Positions 35,439 through 44,222 are shown, counted from the first letter of the stretch. The stretch is 64,000 nt of DNA from Rikenellaceae bacterium (GCA_015059905.1 SUZN01000007.1:1-64000); one strand, 5' to 3'. Notes: a model not told the origin generated them from the sequence alone. Numbers and translations are program-made.

Positions 35439-36788
35439 TCAATTGCCTCCATATATGATTCCACCCGAACTAACTCTCCAATTCTTGTCCAATGCAGTCT
35501 GAATCTCCTCTTCCGAGAGTTCATAATCATACTTAGCATTGGTTATATAGGCATACCACTTACCCTGCTCTTTACCTGTCCTGTTTGGCAATGAATTCAA
35601 CAAATCAACCAAACCTTCATACGGCAAATTGTTATAGTAAATATATAAACTCACCAACTCGGCACAATTGCTCACATCCAACGATGTCAGTTTATTACCA
35701 CCGCATATAAGTTGCACCATTTTCACACAATCGCTCACATCCAACGATGTCAGATAATTGTTTTGACAACAAATACGAAACATTTCCGCACAATTATCCA
35801 CATTAAATTCTGAAAGTTGATTATATTCACAATGGATCATAAACATCTTTGGGCTATTACTAAAGTCCAAAGATTTCAAATTATTATGCTCGCAGAAGAG
35901 TCTTGTCAGCTCCGTACACTTACTAAAATCCAACACACCAATCTTGTTATCTGTACAATGCAATTCTACCAATTTTGAGCAATCGCTTGTATCCAATACT
36001 GATATCTGATTTCTTCGACAATTAATTACTTTCAACTCTGGGCACTTGCTTATATCTAATTCAGACAGACCGCAATCGTCGCAGGAAAGATACTCTAACA
36101 AATTGTTTCTTGACACATCCAACTCCTTCAATTTAAGATCAGAGCAGTTCAGTTCCTTCAACTTACTATTTTTGGAAACTTCCAATTTTGTTATATCATT
36201 CAGATAGCATAAAAGATTTTCCAGTTCCGCATTTTGCGCTACATCCAACTCTGTAAGATTATTATCGTTACAACGCAAATATCGCAATGCAGAATTAGTG
36301 CTTACATCCAGTTCCGTCAACTGATTATATTCACACTCAAGACGCTCCAGCGCATAATTTTCACCAACATCCAGTGAAGTTAATTTATTATAACCACACT
36401 CGATATGTTTCAACGCGGGGTTATTACTAATGTCCAATGATGTAAGTTCGCTATGTTCACAATAGATATACTCAACATCGCCCTTGATATAAACTGTTTG
36501 ATCGGTAAGTACATAGAATACCAATGTGGTACCATAATTCATTGGATATTCTCCAATCTTTGTAGCACCAATAACCTCCGTTGGCAAACTTCCAGGCATA
36601 AATTCAAAGTCAAGTTTTTCGCCTACCTCCAGAGTGGTTACCAATTTCATATAAGGACCCTCGATATCCTCGTCCTGTCTCGTTTCCACTTCTGGTTGAA
36701 CGTCATCGATTTCATCAATATCATTTGACGACTCACTACAACTACACAATGCAAAGGCTGCAATAGCCCCAAATAATAACTTTCTCAT
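35439..36788 (-). CDS. Leucine-rich-repeat lipoprotein with 13 Cys-bearing repeats
   Basis: A 449-residue lipoprotein (signal MRKLLFGAIAAFALCSC). After a ~90-residue beta-rich N-terminal region come 13 contiguous repeats of exactly 21 residues, pattern LTsLDvSnNxxLxxLxCxxNx, covering about residues 113-385. Twelve of them have Cys at position 17; several later ones have a second Cys at position 9. A C-terminal cap of about 60 residues ends GGIIYGGN. Such proteins are surface binding proteins in gut Bacteroidota. The gene is AT-richer than its neighbours. A nine-G tract lies 93 bases upstream. Confidence 0.85.
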   Translation of the reverse strand: MRKLLFGAIAAFALCSCSESSNDIDEIDDVQPEVETRQDEDIEGPYMKLVTTLEVGEKLDFEFMPGSLPTEVIGATKIGEYPMNYGTTLVFYVLTDQTVYIKGDVEYIYCEHSELTSLDISNNPALKHIECGYNKLTSLDVGENYALERLECEYNQLTELDVSTNSALRYLRCNDNNLTELDVAQNAELENLLCYLNDITKLEVSKNSKLKELNCSDLKLKELDVSRNNLLEYLSCDDCGLSELDISKCPELKVINCRRNQISVLDTSDCSKLVELHCTDNKIGVLDFSKCTELTRLFCEHNNLKSLDFSNSPKMFMIHCEYNQLSEFNVDNCAEMFRICCQNNYLTSLDVSDCVKMVQLICGGNKLTSLDVSNCAELVSLYIYYNNLPYEGLVDLLNSLPNRTGKEQGKWYAYITNAKYDYELSEEEIQTALDKNWRVSSGGIIYGGN

Positions 36789-36881
36789 AATCGTAACGCT
36801 TTATCGGTTAATAATATATGTTTTCGATTGCAAGTTATAAATTCTGCATTATATATGCAAATAATATGCGAAAAATTTTGC

Positions 36882-36890
36882 GGGGGGGGG
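36882..36890. repeat. Homopolymer G9 tract upstream of the LRR gene
   Basis: Nine G in an otherwise AT-rich intergenic region, read as C9 upstream of the LRR gene. About 20 bases further towards the gene is a TTATTTG sequence that resembles a -7 element, so the tract would fall near the -33 region. Confidence 0.8.
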
Positions 36891-36929
36891 TGTACTTATA
36901 GTTCAATATTAAGTACAAATAAACCAAAT

Positions 36930-36961
36930 CACAAAAAAAGGAAATTATACCGACCTTTCCT
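36930..36961 (-). terminator. Weak terminator after ruvA
   Basis: AGGAAA/TTTCCT stem (36939-36944 with 36956-36961) followed by a seven-base A run; it overlaps the ruvA stop codon. Confidence 0.5.
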
Positions 36962-37550
36962 ACATTCGGCGCAATGCCTGACGCACAGCCTCCTCGACGT
37001 GGATGTCGGGCTCATCCTTAAGCAGCGCCTTTACGACTTTTTCCGATGCAGCCTTCTGGAAACCAAGCATAACAAGTGCAGCAACGGTCTCGTTAAAGAC
37101 CTCGTTATTTGACTCTGCCACAACCTTTTGAGCCTTCTGCTCAACGCCCAAATCAACCATCTTGCCGCTCAACTCAACGATAATCTTCTGCGCCGTCTTA
37201 AGACCCAGACCCTTGACATTTTTCAGCAGCACAGCGTTACCCGTAGAGATGATATTTCGCAGCTCCGAGGTCGAGTAGGTCGAGAGAATCATTCGTGCCG
37301 TATTGCCACCCACGCCCGACACGCTGATAAGCATACGGAACAGCTCGCGCTCCTGGCGCGTAGCAAAGCCATAGAGTATCTGTGCATCCTCACGCACAAT
37401 GAAATGCACCCACAGGCGAGCCTGCTCACTCGACTCAATAGCAGAGAATGTCTGCAACGAGATATTGATATAATAACCCACGCCAGCAGCCTCCAAAACG
37501 GCGTATGTGGGTGATACTTCGGCAACTGTACCTGATATATATTCGTACAT
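36960..37550 (-). CDS. ruvA: Holliday junction DNA helicase subunit RuvA
   Basis: 196 residues from the ATG at 37550 (MYEYISGTVAEVSPTYAVLEAAGVGYYINIS, the classic OB-fold start); a longer frame adds ten residues that cross the promoter. The helix-hairpin-helix region LISVSGVGGNTARMILS and NVKGLGLKTAQKIIVELSGK binds DNA; a flexible linker and the C-terminal RuvB-contacting domain (NEVFNETVAALVMLGF) follow. RuvB is not in the window. Confidence 0.97.
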   Translation of the reverse strand: MYEYISGTVAEVSPTYAVLEAAGVGYYINISLQTFSAIESSEQARLWVHFIVREDAQILYGFATRQERELFRMLISVSGVGGNTARMILSTYSTSELRNIISTGNAVLLKNVKGLGLKTAQKIIVELSGKMVDLGVEQKAQKVVAESNNEVFNETVAALVMLGFQKAASEKVVKALLKDEPDIHVEEAVRQALRRM

Positions 37551-37577
37551 AATATTTAATTTTAAGCGCAATAATGA

Positions 37578-37585
37578 CAAAATTA
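37578..37585 (-). promoter_or_regulatory. -7 element TAATTTTG of ruvA
   Basis: Perfect TAnnTTTG on the minus strand, 27 bases before the ruvA start. It lies only 12 bases from the divergent ompH -7 element. Confidence 0.6.
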
Positions 37586-37597
37586 AATATTTTTTCC

Positions 37598-37605
37598 TAT
37601 CTTTG
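37598..37605 (+). promoter_or_regulatory. -7 element TATCTTTG of the OmpH gene
   Basis: Perfect TAnnTTTG, 50 bases before the ATG at 37656; its -33 region overlaps the ruvA promoter. Confidence 0.7.
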
Positions 37606-37655
37606 TCGATTATTGCGAAAAATTTACAAAAAAAATCAAAACGTAAGGATAAATT

Positions 37656-38267
37656 ATGAAGAAAATCTTTTTAAGCTTGATGGTTGCGGCTATGGCTATG
37701 ACATCTTGTCAGCAGAAGGCTGCAACAGAGACTACAACAGAGGGCGAAGTAGCTGCTACAGAGACAGTTGTTGAGGGCGACTTGGCATATGTGCGTGTAG
37801 ATTATGTTCTTGCCGAGAGCGAGATTTACAAGACTGAGGGTGTTGCATTGCAGGAGAAGACCGAGAAGGCACAGAAGTCTTGGGCACAGAAGGAGAAGAA
37901 CCTCCAGTATGAGGCTACACAGCTCCAGGAGAAGTATCAGAAGGGTCTTATCACAACTGCCGATGCACAGAAGCAGAGCCAGTCTATCGAGAAGCGTGCT
38001 ACAAACTTCCAGACAAACACACAGAAGGAGGCTCAGGCTTTGGACGAGGAGAACTTCGTATTCACCAACCGCACACAGGATTTGATTATGCGTGCTATCA
38101 AGGAGGTGAACGCTGACGGTAAGTACAAGATGGTTATCAACGCAACAGCATTGCTCGACGCTGCCGATGCTCTCGACATCAGCGAGACTGTTTTGGCAAA
38201 GGTGAACGAGCTCTACGCAAAGGAGAAGAACGAGAAGCCAGCAGAGGCTGAAGCAGAGAAGAAGTAA
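37656..38267 (+). CDS. OmpH/Skp-family periplasmic chaperone, lipoprotein form
   Basis: A 203-residue protein of the OmpH (Skp) family. Lipoprotein signal MKKIFLSLMVAAMAMTSC. A Thr/Glu-rich linker leads to LAYVRVDYVLAESEIYK, the first strand of the Skp body, then a long coiled coil rich in Lys/Gln/Glu (65-145) and the closing strand YKMVINATALLDAADALDISETVLAKVNELY. Skp binds unfolded outer-membrane proteins. Strong codon bias. Own promoter and terminator. Confidence 0.9.
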   Translation: MKKIFLSLMVAAMAMTSCQQKAATETTTEGEVAATETVVEGDLAYVRVDYVLAESEIYKTEGVALQEKTEKAQKSWAQKEKNLQYEATQLQEKYQKGLITTADAQKQSQSIEKRATNFQTNTQKEAQALDEENFVFTNRTQDLIMRAIKEVNADGKYKMVINATALLDAADALDISETVLAKVNELYAKEKNEKPAEAEAEKK

Positions 38268-38293
38268 TCTCCCATTTGTCGTTTAACTTAAAA

Positions 38294-38336
38294 TAGGCTG
38301 TCCTTCAATCATTTGTTGGACAGCCTCTTTTGTTTT
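38294..38336 (+). terminator. Terminator of the OmpH gene
   Basis: AGGCTGTCC/GGACAGCCT stem (38295-38303 with 38318-38326) followed by a T-rich tract. Confidence 0.85.
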
Positions 38337-38372
38337 GAAATCGTCTAACGCGAAAACTCGTATTTCGGTCGT

Positions 38373-39395
38373 TTACTTCATTCGCTTTGGGCGGGTGGTC
38401 AGCACCTTGTGGAAATAGTCCAATATCTGCTGACGCTGTGCGGGGGTGGCAGTCATATAACGGCACGTGCCTGACTTATTGGGAGTAAAGAGTGTAACAC
38501 CCTTGCCGACAACCTTCACATCGCCCGTCTGGCTGATGGTAAAGCAACCTGCATCGGGATGGCAGGCGTAATAAGCCGCAATAACATCCCACGTTGGGCG
38601 GTCGTAAGGCATCTGCTGATAATGTTTGTATGCCTCCACCATCGGATGTGGCTCGCCCCACTCAAAATCCTTCTCGATGCTTGCACCAGGATACTGCACC
38701 TGCTCGCCAATCTGCCCGGGTGTAAAGACAATGGGCACAGGCGAGGTCTCAAACAGCGTGCGCGCAGCCTCCAAATCGTTGAATACATTATACTCTGCAA
38801 ATTCGGGAATTGTGAACTCTCCTGCCATAGCAGAGAAATATTTTACCTTCTTTGCCACCAGCTCGCGCCCCGTGAGCTTTGAGTATTTGTCAGGCTGGCT
38901 CTCAAGCAACTGCGCGATTGTGGTAGAGAAACCCACCGTAACAATCACAACCGACCCATCGTCAGCTTTCGAAAGCAGACGGCGATACATATCCACCGCC
39001 TCCTCATATTTCGGATTCTTCGAACGTGCAAAGAGTGGCGCGCCATTTTCGTCAGTCATCTTGCATGTCTTGGTGCAGTAATCCACACAATCCATATCGG
39101 TCACACAAGCTGAATTGACTCCGATAGGCATCTTCTTGTAGCCGTACCAGCAACGCATGATGTCGATAAACTCCTTCGAATATGGGTTGTTTTTATGCAC
39201 GCCCACGCCGAGCAGTTTGATATTACCTGCATCCATATTTTTGAATAACAAATCGAGCGCCATCGCATCGTCAATATCATTACCCATATCAGTCTCAAAG
39301 ATGATAGCTTGAGGCTTTTTATCCCCTTTGGGAGTAGCGGCAAAAGTCGCAGCGCACAACACGCAACAGAGTAATGTCAGGAAAAATCGTTTCAT
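38373..39395 (-). CDS. Exported nucleoside hydrolase
   Basis: A 340-residue protein of the inosine-uridine-preferring nucleoside hydrolase family. Signal peptide MKRFFLTLLCCVLCAATFA. The calcium-binding N-terminal Asp cluster reads ETDMGNDIDDAMAL (first Asp of the usual DTD replaced by Glu), and later parts of the fold are visible (VVIVTVGFSTTIAQLL, AAYYACHPDAG). It should cleave N-glycosidic bonds of extracellular nucleosides in the periplasm. The Glu at the first position should be noted when judging activity. Confidence 0.85.
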   Translation of the reverse strand: MKRFFLTLLCCVLCAATFAATPKGDKKPQAIIFETDMGNDIDDAMALDLLFKNMDAGNIKLLGVGVHKNNPYSKEFIDIMRCWYGYKKMPIGVNSACVTDMDCVDYCTKTCKMTDENGAPLFARSKNPKYEEAVDMYRRLLSKADDGSVVIVTVGFSTTIAQLLESQPDKYSKLTGRELVAKKVKYFSAMAGEFTIPEFAEYNVFNDLEAARTLFETSPVPIVFTPGQIGEQVQYPGASIEKDFEWGEPHPMVEAYKHYQQMPYDRPTWDVIAAYYACHPDAGCFTISQTGDVKVVGKGVTLFTPNKSGTCRYMTATPAQRQQILDYFHKVLTTRPKRMK

Positions 39396-39425
39396 AATAT
39401 TTACGTTTTTAGGTTATTTCTCCTA

Positions 39426-39433
39426 CAAATATA
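39426..39433 (-). promoter_or_regulatory. -7 element TATATTTG of the nucleoside hydrolase gene
   Basis: Perfect TAnnTTTG, 30 bases before the start at 39395. Confidence 0.65.
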
Positions 39434-39496
39434 ATATTTTTATCACACAGTAGCAAACATTCATCGGGGAGCGTAGTGAAATGTGAATGAAAAATT

Positions 39497-39526
39497 TTTG
39501 TGGTTTTATTTTTTGTATTATATTTG
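39497..39526 (+). promoter_or_regulatory. rho promoter: TTTG and TATATTTG
   Basis: -33 TTTG at 39497-39500 and -7 TATATTTG at 39519-39526 with an 18-base spacer, giving one of the clearest two-part Bacteroidota promoters in the window. A 64-base leader follows. Confidence 0.75.
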
Positions 39527-39590
39527 CATCATCAAACAAGGGTGGTAATTCTGCCATCTGCAAAATCAGCAAATTATAAACGTTCACAAT

Positions 39591-41255
39591 ATGCTACAAG
39601 ATTTCAGCACACTCGAAGGTAAAACCTTGTCAGAACTTCGTGAGATTGGCAAAGTGTTGGGTATTACAGATACCACACTAAAGAAAAAGGAGTTACTTGA
39701 GAGTATCAAGACAATAGCTTTGGGTGGAGATGAGACCCCAGCCGAGCAGACCGCAGCGGCAGAGGAGGCGCCCAAAAAGCGTGGTCGTCGCCCTCGTATG
39801 AATTCGTTGCGTATCGAGGAGAACAAACCCGCTTCGGAGCTGACACCCGAGAGTACACGCATCATTCCCGTTGAGGCTCAGCAGCCAACGACAGAGCCCG
39901 TAACAGAGCCAGCAACTGCAGCACAAGCTAAGGAGTCACACGAGGAGCCTGCAATGGATACCGCGAAGGAGGCTGCGCCACAGCCAAAAAAACGCGGTCG
40001 CAAGCCAAAAGCAGTACAGGCAGAGCAAGTTGCTGCACCAGCAGAGCCAGCCGCAGAGCCTACCACAAGCGAAGTGGAGGCAGTAAAGGCGGACAACACT
40101 CCTGCAAATGAGCAGCGCGAGCAGCAGAAGGAGTACTTCGCGGGCGAGATTATCGGCGAGGGTGTACTGGAGGTTATGCCCGATGGCTATGGTTTCCTGC
40201 GCTCGGCAGATTACAACTACCTGAACTCTCCTGATGATATATATGTATCGCCATCGCAGATTAAGCTCTTTGGACTGAAACCAGGTGACACCATCAGCGG
40301 TGTTATTCACCCACCAAAGGAGGGCGAGAAGTACTTCCCTCTTATCCGCGTGAATGAGATTAACGGCTTGGAGCCAGAGTATATCCGCGACCGCGTGCAG
40401 TTTGAGTACATGACACCGCTCTTCCCAAGCGAGAAGTTCAACCTTACGGGCAAGGGTCACAACTCACTCTCAAACCGTGTTGTAGATTTGTTCTCGCCCA
40501 TCGGCAAGGGTCAGCGTGCACTGATTGTGGCACAGCCAAAGACGGGTAAGACAATGCTCCTACAGTCTATCGCTAATGCCATTGCCGACAACCACCCCGA
40601 GGTATATATGATTGTGCTGCTTATTGACGAGCGCCCAGAGGAGGTTACCGAGATGGCTCGCAACGTAAAGGCAGAGGTTGTTGCCTCGACCTTCGACGAG
40701 CAGGCATCACGCCATGTGAAGGTTGCCGAGATGGTGCTGGAGAAGGCGAAACGAATGGTGGAGTGCGGTCACGACGTGGTTATCTTCCTTGACTCAATCA
40801 CCCGTTTGGCACGTGCCTATAACTCGGTGCAGCCAGCTTCGGGTAAGGTGTTGTCGGGAGGTGTGGATGCCAACGCTCTGCACAAGCCAAAGCGTTTCTT
40901 CGGTGCGGCACGTAATACCGAGGAGAAGGGTTCGCTCACAATCATTGCCACAGCCCTTATCGACACAGGTTCGAAGATGGATGAGGTTATCTTCGAGGAG
41001 TTCAAGGGTACGGGTAATATGGAGTTGCAGTTAGACCGTAAGCTCGCCGACAAGCGTGTATATCCTGCTGTGAATGTTATCTCGTCGGGTACACGCCGTG
41101 AGGATCTGTTGCTCACACGCGAGGTGATGAACCGCACTTGGGTTATGCGTAAGTATCTCTCTGAGATGACCACCGTAGAGGCTATGGAGTTCTTGCAGAA
41201 GCAGATGGGCATGACCGAATCGAACGAGGAGTTCCTGGCAACGATGAATCAATAA
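39591..41255 (+). CDS. rho: Transcription termination factor Rho with extended low-complexity region
   Basis: A 554-residue Rho. Residues 1-44 are the N-terminal SAP-like domain ([13 protein letters not shown]). Residues about 45-180 are low-complexity Ala/Glu/Pro/Thr with two basic motifs, KKRGRRPR (62-69) and KKRGRKPK (133-140). The RNA-binding cold-shock fold starts at about 181 ([12 protein letters not shown]). The ATPase has Walker [13 protein letters not shown], Walker [17 protein letters not shown] and the R-loop [12 protein letters not shown]. The enzyme terminates transcription. Disordered inserts are a known feature of Bacteroidota Rho. Confidence 0.98.
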   Translation: MLQDFSTLEGKTLSELREIGKVLGITDTTLKKKELLESIKTIALGGDETPAEQTAAAEEAPKKRGRRPRMNSLRIEENKPASELTPESTRIIPVEAQQPTTEPVTEPATAAQAKESHEEPAMDTAKEAAPQPKKRGRKPKAVQAEQVAAPAEPAAEPTTSEVEAVKADNTPANEQREQQKEYFAGEIIGEGVLEVMPDGYGFLRSADYNYLNSPDDIYVSPSQIKLFGLKPGDTISGVIHPPKEGEKYFPLIRVNEINGLEPEYIRDRVQFEYMTPLFPSEKFNLTGKGHNSLSNRVVDLFSPIGKGQRALIVAQPKTGKTMLLQSIANAIADNHPEVYMIVLLIDERPEEVTEMARNVKAEVVASTFDEQASRHVKVAEMVLEKAKRMVECGHDVVIFLDSITRLARAYNSVQPASGKVLSGGVDANALHKPKRFFGAARNTEEKGSLTIIATALIDTGSKMDEVIFEEFKGTGNMELQLDRKLADKRVYPAVNVISSGTRREDLLLTREVMNRTWVMRKYLSEMTTVEAMEFLQKQMGMTESNEEFLATMNQ

Positions 41256-41284
41256 CAGGGCGCATAATACAAATTTAAGAATTG

Positions 41285-41320
41285 GGCTATCCAGCGTTAA
41301 TCGTTGTGATAGCCTTTTTT
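41285..41320 (+). terminator. Terminator of rho
   Basis: GGCTATC/GATAGCC stem (41285-41291 with 41308-41314) followed by TTTTTT. Similar in stem and loop to the terminator at 13090-13131. Confidence 0.88.
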
Positions 41321-41390
41321 GTATAATTATATTGCAAGCAAACCATTTTTTCACTAACTTTACGGATGTAGAAACCTAAAAACTTACAAT

Positions 41391-42605
41391 ATGGATAGAC
41401 GTGATTTTCTGAAGATGTGTGCCGCAACGGCTACATTCTCTATGCTGCGCCCTTTTGGAGCTATGGCAAACGAAAAAATCAACCGCCCTGTGCGTATCGG
41501 TTTTATCGGCACGGGTAATCGTGGCACTTACGGCGTAATCACCGCGATGAGCCACAATAACAATATCGAGATATATGCTTTGGCAGACCTCTTCCGCGAC
41601 CGTATAGACAGCGTTCTGCCACACCTAAACTCGCTCAATGCTGCGAAAGGTCTGACGGCAATTAGTGAGGAGCGTATATTTGTCGGCAACAAGGCATATA
41701 AGCAGTTGCTGAAGCTCAAGGAGGTGGATGCTGTGGTTATCGCTACACCCGCCTATGCCCACCCGATGATTTTCGAGGCGGCAGTGAAAGCTCACAAGCA
41801 CGTCTATTGCGAGAAGCCTGCAGCGCCCGATGTATATGGCACATTGCAGATGATGAAGGCGGCAAAGGGGGTGAAGGACTTGTCGCTTGTGATGGGCTTC
41901 CAGGTGCGTTATTCTTCAGCCTATGCCGAGATGATACGCCGCATACACAATGGCGACATCGGCGAGGTACTGACTGCACAGCTCTACTACAATGGTAATG
42001 GCGGAGCGGTACAAAAACCAAAAAAGGAGGATGATGAATTCCGTATTCGCCACCATTTCCAATATTTGGCACTTTCGGGCGGTATCCTCAACGACCAGGG
42101 AATACATATCATTGATATCTGCAACGAGGTGCTGAAGGCACATCCCGAATACGCCTTCGGCATAGGCAATGACAAGGGCAAGCGCCACGAAATTGGCGAC
42201 ACGCTCTCAAACTATCATATCCTCTATGGCTATCCCAATGGTGTGAATGTATCGTGTCAATCGCTTCAGGCGGGCAATATCTTCGGTGATGTGTGTGCGC
42301 GCTTCATCGGCTCGAAGGGCTTTGCCGAGGCACACTACTCGGGCGGCGTATTCATCAAGGGCGAGAACGAGTGGAACTCGGGTATTCAGAATGCGTTGGG
42401 CGATGCCGATGCGATGAAGGGTAAATCATTTATCGACAGCATCACAAGCGGCAATTACATCAACCAGATTGAGAGTGCCTGCAACTCGACCCTCGCCGCT
42501 ATGCTCGGTCGTGAGGCTGTGATGAAGGGCGAAAAACTTACTTGGGAGGAGATGATTCGAGAGAAGCAGCGTTACGGCGACCAGCCAAATTTAAGTAAAT
42601 TCTAA
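41391..42605 (+). CDS. Tat-exported Gfo/Idh/MocA family oxidoreductase
   Basis: A 404-residue protein with an N-terminal twin-arginine signal (DRRDFLKMCAATATFSM). The Rossmann motif GFIGTGNRGTYG and the catalytic-region motif CEKPAAPD are clear; later NDQGIHIIDICNEVL fits the substrate-side His/Asp of the family. Export of such NAD(P)-binding enzymes with bound cofactor through Tat is common in Bacteroidota, where they oxidise sugars or glycosides in the periplasm. A weak -7-like TAACTTTA (41355-41362) precedes it; 12 bases separate it from the isomerase gene. Confidence 0.88.
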   Translation: MDRRDFLKMCAATATFSMLRPFGAMANEKINRPVRIGFIGTGNRGTYGVITAMSHNNNIEIYALADLFRDRIDSVLPHLNSLNAAKGLTAISEERIFVGNKAYKQLLKLKEVDAVVIATPAYAHPMIFEAAVKAHKHVYCEKPAAPDVYGTLQMMKAAKGVKDLSLVMGFQVRYSSAYAEMIRRIHNGDIGEVLTAQLYYNGNGGAVQKPKKEDDEFRIRHHFQYLALSGGILNDQGIHIIDICNEVLKAHPEYAFGIGNDKGKRHEIGDTLSNYHILYGYPNGVNVSCQSLQAGNIFGDVCARFIGSKGFAEAHYSGGVFIKGENEWNSGIQNALGDADAMKGKSFIDSITSGNYINQIESACNSTLAAMLGREAVMKGEKLTWEEMIREKQRYGDQPNLSKF

Positions 42606-42617
42606 ATCTCGGTTGCG

Positions 42618-43493
42618 ATGAAAAGATTTATTTCAATGCTCTGTATGCTTGCCTTCGCCATTTCGACACAGGCGCAGGATATAACCGTAGGACTTATCAA
42701 TAGTCTATATGGCGATGCGGATGCGGCATTTGCACGTCTGAAGGAGGCGGGCTTCAAGGCGTGCCAAACGGGATACTCACTGGAGTGGAACGATGCAACA
42801 GCAAAGGAGTTCAAGCGCCTGAAGAAAAAATACGATATCGAGATTAGCGCATTGGTCTATTGCACCCCAAACGGACGCTGGAACTTTATGGAGGGACCTG
42901 CGACAATCGGTCTGGTGCCACCCATTAACCGAATAAAGTATCTCGACACCTATAAGAAGGCTATTGATTTCTGCGCTATGGCTGACATCCCTGCTATGCA
43001 CTCTCACTTCGGTTTTATCCCCGAGGAGCCGACAAGCGAGCTCTATACCTCGTTCATCGCGACAATGCGTGACTTGTGTCAGTACGCAAAGGATAGAGGT
43101 GTGATGATATACTGCGAGACAGGTCAGGAGACTCCAACGACACTTATTCGCGCCATACACGACATCGGCACAGGCAATATTTTCGTAAACTGCGACACAG
43201 CAAACCTTATCCTCTACGGCAAGGCAAACCCTGTGGATGCCATCTATCAGTTCGGACCTCTTTTGAAGGAGTTGCACGCCAAGGATGGGCACTACCCCAC
43301 TGACCCATACTACCTGGGTCGTGAGGTGAAAATCCCCGAGGGCAAAGTGAACTTCCCTGCTGTGGTAAAGGCATTGAAGGATATAGGTTTCAAGGGTGTG
43401 ATGACTATCGAGTGCGAACTCGGCGGCGACAACACCGATTACGTGTTAAAGACCAAAAAATATCTTGAGGAGCTGATTGAGAATACAAAGTAA
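42618..43493 (+). CDS. Exported sugar phosphate isomerase/epimerase-like protein
   Basis: A 291-residue TIM-barrel protein of the AP endonuclease 2/xylose isomerase-like fold, with signal peptide MKRFISMLCMLAFAISTQA. Metal-binding positions of the fold can be seen in MIYCETGQE, VNCDTANLIL, LHAKDGH and MTIECELGG. It is paired with the Tat oxidoreductase upstream, a combination seen in routes that break or epimerise glycosides through keto intermediates. Substrate not determinable. Confidence 0.85.
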   Translation: MKRFISMLCMLAFAISTQAQDITVGLINSLYGDADAAFARLKEAGFKACQTGYSLEWNDATAKEFKRLKKKYDIEISALVYCTPNGRWNFMEGPATIGLVPPINRIKYLDTYKKAIDFCAMADIPAMHSHFGFIPEEPTSELYTSFIATMRDLCQYAKDRGVMIYCETGQETPTTLIRAIHDIGTGNIFVNCDTANLILYGKANPVDAIYQFGPLLKELHAKDGHYPTDPYYLGREVKIPEGKVNFPAVVKALKDIGFKGVMTIECELGGDNTDYVLKTKKYLEELIENTK

Positions 43494-43558
43494 AAGCAAA
43501 GAAGGTTTGTCCAACAAACCGAAAGTCTGTCTAAAAGCAAAAACCTAAATTTTTGTTA

Positions 43559-43594
43559 TAACCCGCCCTTTTTACCACATAAGGGCGGGTTTTA
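43559..43594 (+). terminator. Terminator of the oxidoreductase/isomerase unit
   Basis: ACCCGCCCTT/AAGGGCGGGT stem (43561-43570 with 43581-43590) followed by TTTT. A smaller hairpin GGTTTGT/ACAAACC (43504-43520) precedes it. Confidence 0.88.
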
Positions 43595-43631
43595 ACATCT
43601 CGGAAATCACAAATGCAACATTGTAATGTAG

Positions 43632-43639
43632 TAACTTTG
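43632..43639 (+). promoter_or_regulatory. -7 element TAACTTTG of the lipoprotein gene
   Basis: Perfect TAnnTTTG, 19 bases before the ATG at 43659. Confidence 0.65.
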
Positions 43640-43658
43640 CAAAAAAAGACGACTTTTT

Positions 43659-44180
43659 ATGAAAATTATTTTCCATACCCTCTTTTTATGCTTTACATTG
43701 GCAATGGGTTGCACCAATACTGAGTCACGCAAAGAGTTATTACCCGAGTGCAATATTGCATATAACGCCTACAACATACCATTGTCTGAGCTCTTGCAGA
43801 ATGGTCGTCCAAAGGTGGTAACAAACAACAATATGCTTGCTGGATGCATTAGCAAGGAGACGTTATTTAACGATGTTGAACTACTCAAAAAGCAGATTGC
43901 AGAGTATCCCCAATTTGATTTTATCTTTTATTTTACCACCGCGACTGACAATGTGCAACAGATAGCCGCCATCGCAAATGAGTGTGACCTAAATATTGTT
44001 GCTATTGTTGATGCAAAAGGGGAATTTCGCCAAAAGAATGAATTAAGCGACAAAATGATTTTATCAACACTTATATTTGACAAAGAGCTAAAACCTCACT
44101 TTTCAACCATCCCTGGAACAAGATTATCACCATTCGATAGCGTGATAAAGAAGTTTATAAATAATTCATTGAAGGAGTAA
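43659..44180 (+). CDS. Uncharacterised lipoprotein, possibly thioredoxin-like fold
   Basis: 173 residues, lipoprotein signal MKIIFHTLFLCFTLAMGC. Family not recognised. The alternation of strand and helix (FDFIFYFTTATDN, helix QQIAAIANECDLN, strand IVAIVDAKGEF, later ILSTLIFDKELKPHF) resembles a thioredoxin-like fold, but no CxxC is present. AT-rich compared with its neighbours. Stand-alone unit with own promoter and terminator. Confidence 0.65.
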   Translation: MKIIFHTLFLCFTLAMGCTNTESRKELLPECNIAYNAYNIPLSELLQNGRPKVVTNNNMLAGCISKETLFNDVELLKKQIAEYPQFDFIFYFTTATDNVQQIAAIANECDLNIVAIVDAKGEFRQKNELSDKMILSTLIFDKELKPHFSTIPGTRLSPFDSVIKKFINNSLKE

Positions 44181-44186
44181 TAAGCA

Positions 44187-44222
44187 AAGCCTGCCGAACA
44201 AATATTCGGCAGGCTTCTTTTT
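44187..44222 (+). terminator. Terminator between convergent genes
   Basis: AAGCCTGCCGAA/TTCGGCAGGCTT, a 12-base perfect stem (44187-44198 with 44205-44216), followed by CTTTTT. Confidence 0.88.

Noticed and set aside
36453..36728. 91-residue plus-strand frame inside the LRR gene
   Set aside because: Antisense shadow of the LRR reading frame.
43504..43520. GGTTTGT/ACAAACC hairpin after the isomerase gene
   Set aside because: Not followed by a T tract; the real terminator is the GC-rich hairpin at 43561.
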